Part shown: positions 21,843-33,894 of the stretch, in pieces
Position numbering within the stretch: the stretch's first letter is position 1
How the letters are laid out: each line of letters begins with the position of its first letter
Assembly (NCBI GenBank): GCA_027924585.1
Contig: BSBM01002108.1
Span: 326,070-390,069 of the forward strand
Direction: 5' to 3'
Length of the DNA: 64,000 nucleotides
Origin: Larix kaempferi
Lineage: Eukaryota; Streptophyta; Pinopsida; Pinales; Pinaceae
Translations under genes and position numbers: made by a program
Notes under the pieces: generated by a model
Databases searched by the model: none
What the model was told of the DNA's origin: nothing
The model's input: the letters and a program-made list of their open reading frames with translations, nothing else

Positions 21843-22634
21843 TTACTTGTAGAGGGCCATGGCTTCTTGATGCCTAACATCATGTTCCCCCCTGTCAAGT
21901 ACAAAGTGAGGAGAGGAAGATGTCTCAATTGCAAGATGTGTCAATACTCGTGAACGAACTCTCTGGTATGACTTATAAATCTTCTTGGTTGTTGATGATC
22001 GTTTCCAAGAAGCGATCCATCCATGGTGAATCTTCTCTCTTGCAGGTTTCTTCAAACTGAAGCATATGTCTGATGAATGTGTATGTTTTCCACAATGTTT
22101 ACAAGGGTGAAGATCAAAACAATGATATCTCATGTGGCCAACTCGATCATAGTGTTGGCATGTCGAAATCTGAACTGATGTGGATGAAGATGTACTCTCG
22201 TGGATGAATCCAGCACTCTGAAACTAGATAGGCTTGGAGAAATCGGGAATGTGAACAGTCATTTCCTTGTCATATCCAAGACCGGTTCTATGCTTGTTAT
22301 GGATGATCTCTTCCCAAGGTCCGATGATGGGCTTGGAAGGAGCAAGCAGAACCTCTGCATGCATGTCTTCATCTTCATTTTCTTTCACTTCTGATGGCGT
22401 GCCACTGATTTGCTCATGTTCTTCTGAAGTGGCATCAATCTGTGTAGGATGCTGAATATAATCATGAAGAGGATTTTTCTGAACGTGAACAAGTTCAGAA
22501 TGTATTTCTTCTTGTTGAAGCTGCAACTCAAGCTGTAGGAACTCAAGAGTGTCTTGTGAATCTTTTACAAAATCTCGAATGTGAGTGAGAGTGCTCTTGT
22601 CGATCATGACAGTGTTGTCGATAGAGGAAACTAG
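21843..22634 (-). pseudogene. TR-GAG-3 gag-like protein, main part
   Basis: On the minus strand the frame enters from 34903 across the copia-4 insertion (SSIDNTVMIDKSTLTHI), runs through a Gln/Glu-rich helical stretch (LQLELQLQQEE) and GLGYDKEMTVHIPDFSKPI to a TAG at about 22224, then continues in the same frame with two tandem zinc knuckles. The first has lost its second Cys (CQHYDRVGHMRYHC); the second is complete (CKHCGKHTHSSDIC, C-x2-C-x4-H-x4-C, about 22075-22035). The natural end is about 21843. Nucleic-acid-binding gag role inferred from the knuckles. Confidence 0.82.
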
Positions 22635-23139
22635 TGTTGGTTGTGGAGCCTGATCTCCAGATTCAGAGATATTATTATTCAACCGTGTCCATACCCCAGG
22701 TTTGTTTATGATCCCGGCACGACCCTAGGGGGTTCTGGGGGAGTATCCCCCGAGGAAAATTTTTGGGGTTGTTTTCGCCACCAGTTTTTGGGCCCATGGT
22801 TTTGGGTAACCCGTGGTATTTTCCCATTGTATTTCCCTTATAAAATAAAGACATTGTAATACGTCTAGGGTTAATGATATATTAGGTATTATGCATTGTA
22901 AAGATCTCTGAGGTCAGGAAGAGAGACTGTGAGACAGTGAAGAGGAAGTGCAGTGGTTGTGCTACAGGTTGTATCCCTTCACTTTGCTGGACGAAATAAT
23001 AAAAGGACTAGCAACTTTAGTGTGGACGTAGCCCAAATTGGGTGAACCATGATATATCTGTGTCTCTCTTGTAATGCATGTGTGATTATATTTTCATTTT
23101 TGTTTATTGTTATTGCTCTGCGATCCTGTTTTTCTAACA
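22635..23139 (+). repeat. Copia-4 5' LTR
   Basis: 505 bp. A TATAAAATA box at 22839-22847 marks the probable promoter. The G-rich segment at 22729-22760, with runs of G and C, is partly deleted in the 3' LTR. Confidence 0.94.
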
Positions 23140-23141
23140 AG

Positions 23142-23154
23142 TGGTATCAGAGCC
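23142..23154 (+). other. Copia-4 primer-binding site (tRNA-iMet)
   Basis: TGGTATCAGAGCC, two bases after the LTR end. Confidence 0.93.
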
Positions 23155-23216
23155 AAAGGTCTATTTGGCAGATAGAACCGAAGGAAGCTAGGGTTTCTGG
23201 TTCGAGTGGGAGCAAT

Positions 23217-24010
23217 GGCGGAAGAAGGAAAGTTTAACGTCGAGAAGATAATGGCCAAAACTTCCAGCTATGGAAGATGCAAATGGAGGACTATCTGTAC
23301 CAGAATGATCTATTCCTTCCGTTGGGAGGAAAAGAAAAGTAGCCGGTGGCTAGAAGGACGAAGAATGGGAGGTTCTTGACAGAAAGGCTCTTGGAACAAT
23401 ATGGTTGAGCCTGGCTTCATCGGTGGCTTTCAATATCTCAAAAGAAATGACAACAGATGGTTTGATTAGCGCATTGGGTAAGCTGTATGAAAAACCCTCG
23501 GCCTCCAACAAGGTATTTCTAATGAAGCGTTTATTTAATATGAAGATGTCTAAAGGTGGATCTGTTATTGATCATTTAAATGAGTTTAATACGGTTACAA
23601 ATAAACTAAGTTCTGTAAGTGTGAACTTTGATGATGAGGTTAGGACTCTTCTAATCTTGTGTTCATTGCTAGAAAGCTGGAATAGCTTGGTCATGGATGT
23701 AAGTAACTCTGTCTCTGGTTCAAACACCTTGAAATTTGATGATGTTATTGGTGTTATTCTTAGTGAGGAAATGCGAAGAAAAAGCACAGGTGAGACATCA
23801 CGTAATGCGTTGACCATGGAGAGCAGGGGAAGACAAAAGGAGAGAGGAAAGAGCCAAGGTAATCGCAGCAACTCTAAAAAGTGCAGATCTAAGTCCAGAC
23901 TGGGAAAAATAGAGTGCTGGAACTGTGGAAAGAAAGGACATCTGAAGAAAGACTGCAGATCTCTAAAGAAGAAAGGAGATGCACAGAAGGAAACTACCCA
24001 GGAAGCAAAT
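23217..24010 (+). pseudogene. Copia-4 gag
   Basis: ATG at 23217 (MAEEGKFNVEK), one-base frameshift near 23248, then a Tnt1-type gag: LASSVAFNISKE, LYEKPSASNKVFLMKRLFNMKM, DHLNEFNTVTNKLSS, LLILCSLLESWNSLV. A complete CCHC zinc knuckle, CWNCGKKGHLKKDC, lies at about 23917-23960. Downstream codons run straight into protease. Capsid/nucleocapsid function as in Tnt1-like elements. Confidence 0.93.
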
Positions 24011-25560
24011 GTCGTAGGTGATGTGTTACAAGATGCTTTGCTTCTTGCATTAGATAATACTAGTGATTATTGGGTAGTAGATTCAGGGGCTTCATGTCAT
24101 GCTACACCCCATAGGAAATATTTTCGTGATTATGTTCCAGGTGATTTTGGACATGTTTTATTGGGTGATGATGAGCCATGTAAAATTGTTGGAATGAGTA
24201 AGGTATATATAAAAGTTAAGAATGGAACTGATTGGCTGTTGAAAGATGTAAGGCATATTCCTGCTATGAAAAGAAATCTGATCTCAACAGGGCAGTTGGG
24301 AGATGGCAGCTGTCTATCTACATTTGGAGAAAAGTGGTGGAAGATCACTAAAGGATCAATGGTGATAGAAAAAGGAGATAGGGTAGGTACGTTGTATTTA
24401 TGTCCTAATAATACTGACCATTCTATCTCTTTAGCTTCCACAGGAACAGATACAGCATTGTGGCATCATAGGCTTGGCCACATGAGTGAGAAGGGGATGC
24501 AGATTCTCCACTCAAGGAAGTTGTTGCTAGATTTGAAGCAGGTAAGTTTGGAATTCTATGAAAACTGTGTTTATGGAAAACAGAAGAGAGTCAGATTTCT
24601 CAGGGTTGGAAAATAGAAGAAGAATGAAAAGTTAGAGCTTGTGCATACAGATATATGGGGACCATATCAGGTACAATCTCTTAGTGGGTCTCATTATTAT
24701 GTTACATTTATTGATGATGCAACTAGGAAAACTTGGGTTTATTGCATTAGACAGAAATATGATGTGTTTGCTACTTTTAAGAAGTGGAAAGCTTTGGTTA
24801 AGAATGAGATAGGAAAAAGGTTGAAGTGTCTCAGATATGATAATGGAGGTGAGTACTGCGGCAAGGAGTTTGATAGTTATTGTTGATACCATGGGATTCG
24901 TAGAGAGAAGACAGTCCCAGGAACGCCACAAGAAAATGGTGTGTCTAAAAGGATGAACAGAACGATCATGGAGCATGCAAGGTGTGTGAGATTGCATGCA
25001 GGGTTTCCCTTACAGTTTTCGGCATATACTGTAAATAATGTTGTTTATTTAATAACAGAGGACCTTCAAGTGTTTTGGATGGTGGTATTCCAGAGGAGGC
25101 ATGGACAGATAAAAAGATAAACTACTCATTTCTGAGAACATTTGGTTGTGAAGCATTTGTCCATATTGATAAAGAAAATATAACAAAGCTTGAAGCTAAA
25201 TCCAAGAAATGTACCTTTATTGGATATGGGGTTGATGATTTTGGTTATAGCTTATGGGATTATGAAAATAACAAAATCATTAGGAGTAGAGATGTGATAT
25301 TCAATGAAAAGGTCATGTATAAATATCAGTTGCAGGGAAAGAAACAGGAAAAGGAAAACACAGAGTACATAGTACTTGATGAAATTGAAGAAAATGAAGT
25401 TCCAAAGGTGCCAGAAAATCAAGAACAGCAGCAAGTACCTGAAACTCCTGCAACTGCAAGAAGATCTACCAGGTTAAGTAGACTCCCTGAACAATACTCT
25501 CCTTCAATGTATTATCTGTTGATGATTGATGCTGGTGAACCTAAATGTTATGAAGAAGCA
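24011..25560 (+). pseudogene. Copia-4 protease and integrase
   Basis: Protease motif VVDSGASCHATP (about 24076) is intact. Then come the zinc-binding LWHHRLGHMSEKGM, a TAG at 24614, and the integrase core with TDIWGP and RYDNGGEY. The catalytic Glu is replaced: the usual AERMNR box reads SKRMNR (about 24945). There is a TGA at 24884 and a frameshift between about 24990 and 25070. [25 protein letters not shown] then gives the integrase C-terminal GKGY-like region. Cannot integrate. Confidence 0.92.
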
Positions 25561-26268
25561 ATGCAGGTGGAAACTAGAAAGAAATGGGAACAAGGCATGA
25601 ATGAGGAGATGGACTCATTGGTAGGAAACCAGACTCGGGATCTGGTTCACTGTCCTGCTGGTAAAAGAGCATTGCAGAACAAATGGATTTACAGGTTGAA
25701 GGAAGAAGAAGGAGGTAAGAAGCGGTACAAGGCGAGACTTGTTGTAAAGGGGTTTGCACAGAAGAAAGGTATAGCTTTTGATGAAATATTTTCTCCTGTT
25801 GTTAAGATGACTTCAATGAGGACTATTTTAAGTCTAGTGGCGGTAGAAGATTTGCATCTTGAACAGTTAGATGTAAAAACAGCTTTTCTCCATGGGGATT
25901 TGGAGGAAGAAATATATATGCAGCAGCCACAAGGGTATGAGGTCAAAGGTAAGAAGAACTTGGTGTGCAGGTTGAAAAAGAGCTTGTATGGCTTGAAGCA
26001 AGCTCCAAGGTAGTGGTATCTAAAATTTGACAGGTTTATGACAGAACAAGGTTATAGTAGATGTCATTCTGACCACTGTGTTTATTTCAAGAAGCTAGAC
26101 AATGAAAGATATATTATCTTGTTATTGTATGTGGATGACATGCTTGTTGCAGGGTCTAACATGCAGGATATAAATGTGCTCAAAAGGAAGCTAGCTAAAT
26201 CATTTGCGAAGAAGGATTTGGGTGCTGCAAAGCAAATCCTTGGTATGAGAATAACGAGAGATGGTTAA
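25561..26268 (+). pseudogene. Copia-4 reverse transcriptase
   Basis: [38 protein letters not shown], then a TAG replaces Gln in APRQWY (26011). The active box LLYVDDMLVAG is intact at about 26126-26140. A TAA follows RITRDG at 26266. A Tnt1-like RT with two premature stops. Confidence 0.93.
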
Positions 26269-27090
26269 AATCACAAATTGACATTGTCTCAGAGTGAGTA
26301 CATACAAAAGGTGTTGGAGAGGTTCAGAATGTAGAATGCAAAACAAGTAAGTACACCTTTGGCCATCCATTTCAGTCTAAGTAAGGAAATGTGTCCCAAG
26401 ACACAGGAAGAGACAGATTACATGTCAAAGATCCCCTATCAATCAACAGTTGGCAACTTGATGTATGCCATGGTGTGCACAAGACCATATATTGCACAAG
26501 CAGTGGGAGTTGTGAGCAGATATATGAACAATCAAGGTAAAGAACATTGGAAGGCAGTACAGTGGATTCTCAGGTATTTGAGAGGTACTACCACTCAGGA
26601 ATTATGTTTTGGAGGTTCAGACACTATTCTACAGGGATATGTTGATGCAGATATGGCAGGTGATAAGGATAGCAGGAGGAGCACCACAGGGTATGTGTTT
26701 ACTGTAGGTGGAACAATAGTAAGTGGGATTTCAAAACTGCAGAAGATTGTTGCACTTTCAACAACGGAAGCAGAGTATGTTGTTGTTACAGAGGCTAGTA
26801 AAGAGATGATTTGGTTGCAGAGGTTTATGGAGGAATTGGGTAAGAATCAGAAGGATAGCAGGTTGTATAGTGATAGCCAGAGTTCCATTCATCTTGCAAA
26901 GAACTCAACATTCCATTCTAGAACTAAACATATACAGCTCAAGTACCATTTCATACGCTCTGTTCTGGAAGATGAATTGTTGAAGATGGAAAAGATACAC
27001 ACTAGCCGGAATCCTGCAGACATGTTCGCAAAGGTAGTGACTAGAGAGAAACTGAGTTCCTGCTCGGTTTCAGTTGGACTTCTAGCATGA
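26269..27090 (+). pseudogene. Copia-4 RNase H
   Basis: After a stop near 26332 the frame is open: YQSTVGNLMYAMVCTRP, VDADMAGDKDSRRSTTGY, STTEAEYVVVTEASKE, SDSQSSIHLAKNSTFHSRTKHI, ending NPADMFAKVV..LLA. The catalytic Asp and Glu positions that can be read (VDAD, AEAEY-type TEAEY, SDSQS) are present. Confidence 0.93.
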
Positions 27091-27155
27091 AGGTGAAGAG
27101 GAGAAAGTTTCCAAGTCCAAGTCCAGCAGCGGTGGAGTTGTTGTGATCAGTCTCC

Positions 27156-27260
27156 AAGTAGGAGATTGTTGGTTGTGGAGCCTGATCTCCATATTTAGAG
27201 ATATTATTATTCAGCCGTGTTCGTACCCCAGGTTTGGTTATGATCCCGGCACGACCCTAG
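27156..27260 (+). repeat. Copia-4 polypurine tract and 3' LTR, first part
   Basis: AAGTAGGAGAT (27156-27166) precedes the LTR start TGTTGG at 27167. The LTR is interrupted after 94 bp by copia-5; the last five bases (CCTAG, 27256-27260) are the copia-5 target duplication. Confidence 0.93.
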
Positions 27261-27863
27261 TGTTAAATTTTGAGCATTAATTCACAATACTCTAGGATCT
27301 TTTTGAGAGAATAACATATACAATATATCAATGCATGACAATCACAATAAGCATGAAAAGCATCACAAGAATCAAAAGCATGAGAGACAAGAGACACAGA
27401 GTTTCCGTGGGGAAAACCCTAAGGTGAAAAACCCCACAACTTCCTCAGAGATAGAGAGAGCAATGGCTCAACCAAAGTACAACCAAAATACACTGAGATA
27501 GTCTCCTGGTAGCAGATGATTCTCCTCCTCACTAGTGCGCCACTTTCTGAGTGAGAGTGAGAAACTTTTTCGAATGATCTAAATAAAGATCACCTGATCT
27601 CTATTTATACTAATCTGTTTACCCAGTGACCTTATGGGGCTGACTTGTCTAGCTAGGTGCATCCACATTATCATATATATAATTCAGGGCCGACCCCACA
27701 TGGTGGTCTAATGACCCATTGGCAAGTACACACACTTGCGACACTTGTCAATCCACATGACGACACTTCCTTATAGAGGAATAACACATCTCTAATAAGG
27801 GTACAATAAATATATATGAAATACATAGATGAAATACATTCCGAAGTTACATATACATCAACA
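27261..27863 (-). repeat. Copia-5 3' LTR
   Basis: 603 bp. On the plus strand it runs TGTTAAATTTTGAGC to ACATCAACA. The minus-strand TATA box is at about 27599-27608. Confidence 0.96.
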
Positions 27864-27874
27864 CTCCCTCTTAA
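27864..27874 (-). other. Copia-5 polypurine tract
   Basis: TTAAGAGGGAG on the minus strand, identical to that of copia-2. Confidence 0.88.
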
Positions 27875-28117
27875 CTAGGAAGGTATTTCTCGACACAGAT
27901 CTGCTAGACGAGTCTTCTTCTCGGGATCATCATCATCGATGCATCGTCATCGTCATCGTCACTGCTGCTGCTATATCAACCAATCTCTGACTCTACTCGT
28001 CATAGGAAGTTCTACAAAGCCAGTAATTTTTCATAATGGATGTAGGCCCACTACCTGCAGGTCTTCGTCATCACTGGCCATACTGTGGAATCCTCAGGGC
28101 TTATTACGTGCATCACA

Positions 28118-28725
28118 AAACCTCTAAAGAGCATCCCAGGCTGTTACGAGCACACGGCTCTACCTATAGGATCTCCCAGGGCCATATTATATGTGACCTC
28201 ACCACAAAACCTCGCAAGAGCATCCCAGGATGTTACGAGCACGCAGCTCTACCTATAGGATCTCCTAGGGACAGATTATATGTGGACACCACAAAACCTC
28301 GAAAAAGCATCTGCCAGATATCCCAGGGCACGAATTACATGCCATAGGCAAAACCTCGAAAGACTATCTGCAGATCTCCCAGGGCCAGATTATATGTGGT
28401 CATGGAAAAACCTCGCAAGAGCATCCCAGGACTTAGTACGGGCACACATCCCAACCTATCGGATCTCCCAGGGACAGATGATATGCCATAGGACAAAACC
28501 TCGAAAAAGCATCTGCCAGATATCCCAAGGCACGAATTACATGCCATAGGAAAAACCTCGAAAGACTATCTACAGATCTCCCAGGGCCAAATTAAATGTC
28601 CTCCCAGAGAAAAACCTCGAAAGATCATTTTCCAGATATCCCAGGGCACGAATTACATGCCATAGGAAAAACCTCGAAAGACTATCTGCAAATCTCCCAG
28701 GGCCAAATTATATGCTCATCTGCAC
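28118..28725 (-). repeat. Minisatellite in copia-5 3' region
   Basis: Same units as 17400-18025 in the opposite orientation: on the plus strand AAAACCTCGAAA, ATCTCCCAGGGC and AATTACATGCC recur about nine times, with short and long unit types. Copy number and order differ from copia-2, so the array turns over. Confidence 0.88.
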
Positions 28726-28744
28726 AACCTGATCCACGGCCATA

Positions 28745-29280
28745 GAGTATCAACATGATACTCACCATACATCATCTTGATGTACACATGATCATCCTGA
28801 TCATCATCACTGCAACATCCTGCTGCATGTCATCTGGAGCAGCATACTGAAGCTCGTCATCCACGATCATCCTGATCATATCAATGCATCTACCTGATGC
28901 ATACCAAGTATCTACCTGATACATATCATCATACATGATCCACCTGATCATACAATGTATCCACCTGATACAAATACAAATACATGATACATATCACCAT
29001 ACATGATCCACCTGATCATACAATGTATCCACCTGATACATATATAGATACATGGTCCAAGCATCCAACATGATGCATACAAAATACATACAAATGAACC
29101 TACTAATCATATCCAGCATCCAACATGATGCGTACATACATATACATATAAATGATCCAACTGATCATATCCATCATCCAACATGATGCTTACATACATA
29201 TACATATAAATGATCCAACTGATCATATCTAGCATCCAACATGATGCATACATACATATAAAAATGATCCAACTGATCAT
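28745..29280 (-). repeat. Hairpin array with covarying stems (copia-5)
   Basis: Homologue of 16866-17375. Plus-strand examples: GAGTATCA-ACA-TGATACTC (28745), TACATCA-TCT-TGATGTA (about 28768), ATGCATC-TACCT-GATGCAT (about 28894), GTATC-TACCT-GATAC, TGTATC-CACCT-GATACA, GCATC-CAACAT-GATGC (several) and ATGATC-CAACT-GATCAT (29264). The unit at about 28894 has a perfect stem where copia-2 has a mismatch. Confidence 0.9.
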
Positions 29281-29394
29281 ACACAGCAGAAAACAGAACA
29301 TCATCCTGATGCTCATCATCCAGCGCTTACATCCATAGCCATGTGAAGGATCCTCCTTCCAACATGCTTGGAATGGCTTCAACAAATGTGTCCA

Positions 29395-30460
29395 TCACTT
29401 CTTCCTTGAAGTGTCCTCGATCTGAAGAACACCAAGCCTCTCTCTGAAGTACTCAAACTTCACCCTGGCTAGTGGCTTCGTCAACACATCTGCATTCTGC
29501 TCGTCCATCGCAACATACAGGAGCTTCACAGCTCCTCTCTGCACCATATCCCTGATATAGTGATATTTGATCTCTATGTGTTTCGACCTGTCATGAAACA
29601 CTGGGTTCTCGGACAGCTTCACACAACTCTGGTTATCACAGAAGATACCAGTAGCATCCAATGGGACATCAAATAACTCAGACAGTAGCTTCCGTAGCCA
29701 TACTGCCTCACAACTAGCTAAACAGGCTGCAACATACTCTGCCTCAGCTGTACTCAGTGCTACGCAGGACTGCTTCCTGCTAAACCAAGAGATCACACCT
29801 GATCCCATACTAAAGCAACATCCAGATGTGCTCTTCCTATCTGCAGCACTGCCAGCCCAATCTGAATCAACATAACCCTGGAGGTTAAACTTTTGATTCG
29901 CTTCATACTTGAGCCCATAATCCACTGTACCCTTCAGGTACCTCAGAACATGCTTTACAGCAACCAGGTGAACACTCCTCAGATCTGTCAGGAACTGACT
30001 CAATGTGTTCATAGAAAATAAAATGTCTGGTCTCGTGTTCGTCAGGTACATCAAGGACCCAATCATCTGATGATACATAGAGACATCAACCGGCTCAGAC
30101 GAAGCATCACATAGAAGCTTCAGATTCGATGCCATAGGTGTGGCCATGGCCTTGCAATCTATCATACCGAATCTCTTCAGGATATCTACTGTGTACTTCC
30201 CTTGACCACGAAAGATCCCACCTGCACTCTCCCACACCTCAATACCTAGGAAATAATGCATCATTCCCAAATCTTTCATATCGAACTCGGCGGCAAGCTT
30301 TCTCTTTGTATCACACCAAGTTCTGGGAGCTTGCTACAAGCCATACAAGGCTTTCTTCAATCTGCACACATGTGACTCCCTGTCAGGTCTTGGGACTACA
30401 TCCCAAACATCATCTTCATGATCGACGGATCATGGCATTACATTTCTTCATCCCAGATCC
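29395..30460 (-). pseudogene. Copia-5 RT remnant and RNase H
   Basis: From 30279 down, 294 open codons cover the RT end (KDLGMMHYFLGIEVWE) and a whole RNase H: VDSDWAGSAADRKSTSGC, CDNQSCVKLSENPVFHDRSKHI, ending LTKPLARVKFEYFRERLG and TGA. Upstream (30280-30460) RT is reduced to joined scraps: DVWDVVPRP fused to DRESHVCRLKKALYGL, then APRTW fused to CDTKRKLAAEFD, with a stop. The palm with the YVDD box is missing. Confidence 0.92.
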
Positions 30461-31130
30461 TGGGAACTTCAATATATTCAATAGATATCTTTGTTGCTGG
30501 AATAAATGTTGTAGTCCTTCTTTTGTAGGTGAAGATATACGGTCTTTCCTACAAAACAAGTTAAATTGCATGATTAGAAACATCTCATAATTTTCAGAAC
30601 AAATTATTTACACATAAAGAAATATGTCATGCAGTCATGCAGTTATCTTAGCCAATGCTTCAATACAACATTTATCCATGTTCCACAACTTTCTAGATGC
30701 CTTCCAGTCTCTACTAGAACATTGTTAATAGTTTACACTACTCCCAACATGTCAGCAAAGAGGTTTCATTCTAGATAAGTAGCACTGGAATGTTGTACAG
30801 TGCCATAGGCCACTTACCCATCACATGCATATTAGTAGTATACTGTTCATTAATGCAATCATTCTAATATGCACAATACATCTCCTAAGTCTAGGAACAT
30901 AAACAAACAAAATAGGCAATAAATGATAATTGAAATACTTATCTTTGTTTGTTTGTTGGGTGGACTCCATCTGAGTCTTTGCTTCCTGGCAGGAGCTATT
31001 GAAGTAGCTTCTTCTACACCTTTCTATTGTGAAATGTAGGAAGATGGTCAACTCCCTCTGAAAATCTGCATCCTTGCAGGAGCTGCTAGAGTGTGCTCCC
31101 TCTTGATCTTTGCTTCCTGGATTACCTGTC
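30461..31130 (-). other. Non-coding block replacing integrase/RT junction in copia-5
   Basis: Shared with copia-6 (10081-10800) and absent from copia-2. On the minus strand it begins after KIDVSKDEYKFKD with GACAG|GTAATC (31125) and has TTGTTTTGTAG at 30549, giving a possible 577-nt intron-like interval; beyond that about 40 codons are open. No domain recognised. Confidence 0.75.
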
Positions 31131-31658
31131 CTTGAATTTATATTCATCCTTGCTGACATCAATCTTCTTGAACCCTGGACAGTATATTCTGTAATCCTTC
31201 GAGCTTTCACTGTAACCCACAAAGATACCCTTCTTTCCTGAAGGATCTAGTTTAGTCCTCTTTTCCTTTAGGACATGAGTATATACTGGACAACCAAATA
31301 TTCTGAGATGACTGACTTCAGGTTTCTTACCAGAAAAGACCTCTTATGATGTCTTGTTGCCCAATATCTTGTGGGGTGTTCTGTTCTTCACATATACAGC
31401 TGTTCTAGCTGCTTCTGCCCATAGATACATAGGTAGATCCTGGTCATGCAGCATTGCCCTTGCTGCTTCCATGATAGTTATGTTCTTCCTTTCTGCAACT
31501 CCATTCTGTTGAGGATTATAAGGAGCAATCAACTCCCTCTTAATCCCTGAATCACTACAAAGCTTCTTGAAGTCACCTGAGGTGAATTCTCCACCATTGT
31601 CGGATTTGAATGTTTTAATCTTCTTGTTAGTTTGATTCTCCATCAAGGTTTTGAATTC
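31131..31658 (-). pseudogene. Copia-5 integrase core
   Basis: After a TAG at 31659-31661 the frame continues: KSDNGGEFTSGDF, SGIKRELIAPYNPQQNGVAERKN with the catalytic Glu present, WAEAARTAVYVKNRTPHKI, a TAA at 31344, then VFSGKKPE...GKKGIFVGYSESS and GFKKIDVSKDE at about 31150, where homology to copia-2 ends. Confidence 0.9.
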
Positions 31659-33320
31659 CTAGAACTTATCAAACACCTCATCTTTGTTCTTCAAGAAGTA
31701 TACCCAAGTCTTCCTGGAGAAGTCATCAATAAATGAGACATAATAAACATACCCACTCAGAGAACTGGATGACATAGGACCACATACATCTAAGTGGATG
31801 ATTTCTAGGATATCTTTTGCCTTGCTTTCACTGCTTGGGAAAGCCTTCTTAATGTTCTTACCTTTTGCACATCCTTTGCAAACACCTTCATGTTTGGTCT
31901 TGATTTCAGGAAGACCCTCTACAGCCTTGCTTGCAATTGGAAGTGCCCTATAGTGCATATGAGCAAGTCTTCTATGCCAAAGTTCACTTGGCTCCATGGA
32001 TTCATGCACCATGGCATGTTCAGGTTGTCCCTTCAATTTATACAAACCTCCCTCTTGCTCTCCAATCACTACTGCATCATCTATGGTCTTTCCCTTTGGC
32101 CACATTAGGACTTGGCCATCCACAAATGCAACCCTCATACCTTTTGCATCCGAAGCAGAGATGGAGAGTAAGTTCTTCTTGAGCCCAGGTACATAAAGGA
32201 CTTCTTTCATCTTCAAATATTTTCCAGAATCTAGGTTGTAGGAGGTTTCACCACTTCCTTTGATTGGGTATTGATAATCATCCCCAAGTTTCACCTTATG
32301 GGGTGATTCATGTTCAGATAGATTCACAAAAGATTCCTTAAACCCAGTCATGTGTTTGGAAGATCCACTATCAATCAACCAATCATTAAAACCATGGGAT
32401 ATGGTACCTGTGAGAGCAGAGATTGGAACATACTCTTCTTCACTTGATGAGTCAACATCACTATCATCACTTTCTGTCCTAGCCTTCTTCTTTGGAGGTT
32501 TATCATCCTTGGCAGCATGAGCATGAAACTTTCTTTTGCTGCCCTTCTTCTTTTTGTTGGAGTTTTTGTTATTATCCCTTTTGTTCTTGGGACAATCTGA
32601 AGCAAAGTGACCCTTCTCATTGCATGTGAAGCATCTTAGATCCTTCTTATTCTTTTGATAGGATCTCTTGTGGCGAGAGTGCTCCTTCTTGGGCTTGCTT
32701 CTTTTGGTGTGAGCTGCAAGAACTTGATCTTCACCTCCCATCTTTTTCTCATGAGCTATAAGTCTAGCTTCTTCTTGAGATCATTCTTCCCTCAATCTGT
32801 TGAAGGAGATCAACTTCTTCCTTGCACAAATTCCTTGAATAAAGGAATCCCATGACCTGGGTAGGCCATTTAGAGTGGTCATCACCACTTCACCATTCTC
32901 CACCATTTCATCCACTGCTTCTAGTTGTTCCTTGATCTGGGAGACCCTTGAAAAATAAGATTGAATGGTTTCTCCATTCTGAAACTTTACTCCTTTCAAT
33001 TGGTTCCGCAGGGTCATCTTCCGATTTATGTTCTTCCCTTCAAATAGGTTGGTCAAAGAGTCAAACATCTCCTTGGGTGTCTTAAGAGAAGACACATGGG
33101 GTATGAGATGGTCTTTGATAGAATCAGCAATGATTCTCTTTGCCTTGACCAAGTTCTTCTTATGTAATAACTTGGCCTCTTCATCCTCTGGGATAGGGAT
33201 GTCTTCTTTTATATATGAGTCCAACTCATTCTCTTCCAGGATTAACCCAATCCTATACTTCCAGGCTCGGAAGTTATCAGCCCCTTCAAGCTTATCCTCA
33301 AGCTTGGTGTGGTGAGACAT
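31659..33320 (-). pseudogene. Copia-5 gag, protease and start of integrase
   Basis: ATG at 33320 (MSHHTKLEDKLEGADNF) was chosen because copia-2 shares it. Gag runs to about 32650 with one in-frame TGA at 32781 (arginine expected), then the zinc knuckle CFTCNEKGHFASDC, a Lys-rich linker (KKKGSKRKFHAHAAK), protease LIDSGSSKHMTGF, zinc-binding LWHRRLAHMHYR...CKGCAKGKN and the first integrase Asp in HLDVCGP. It ends at a TAG at 31659, so only one stop lies inside about 550 codons. Confidence 0.93.
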
Positions 33321-33880
33321 CTTAAAGAGTACTTCAAATGGAAATACAAAAGATTTAGGTCTTACCACTTGAAATGCTGAAAAACTGGATCTGGTCCCGG
33401 ATTAGGGTTTGTCGGAAAAACCCTAAAAATTCAAAATGTGAATTTCAAATTTCTAAAAGGATAGAAAGATGCGCCTTGATGAGTTGATCAACCTAGTGCA
33501 TTCAGAATTTGAGATCAGCAAAGTTTTACCCTTCAGATTTGACATTTTGTCCTCCTGGGTTCACTAGGGAGAGCCCTGAATTAGGGTTTGAGTTTCCCAG
33601 AGATCTACCCAGCCAAAAATCTCGATCCAAAGCTCTAAACTTTGATTTTTGCAAGGCGCTTCCAGCTGTGTCTTCAGATTCCAGAAATTCATATTTTGTG
33701 GAAACCCTAATTTTTAGGGCCAAATCTGAAAATGCTCGGAATTGAATTCTGATTGGACAGATAGATGCGCCTTGATGAGTAGAGTCAATCTACTATACTG
33801 CTTTTCCAAAATTTGTGGAGAGAAACCCAATAAACAAGGAACTCAAGTTTCCGTCACTGCAAAATGTCTTCTTCTCAGGT

Positions 33881-33894
33881 TAGCTCTGATACCA
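33881..33894 (-). other. Copia-5 primer-binding site (tRNA-iMet)
   Basis: TGGTATCAGAGCTA on the minus strand, abutting the LTR. The leader 33321-33880 has no ORF of note. Confidence 0.93.
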
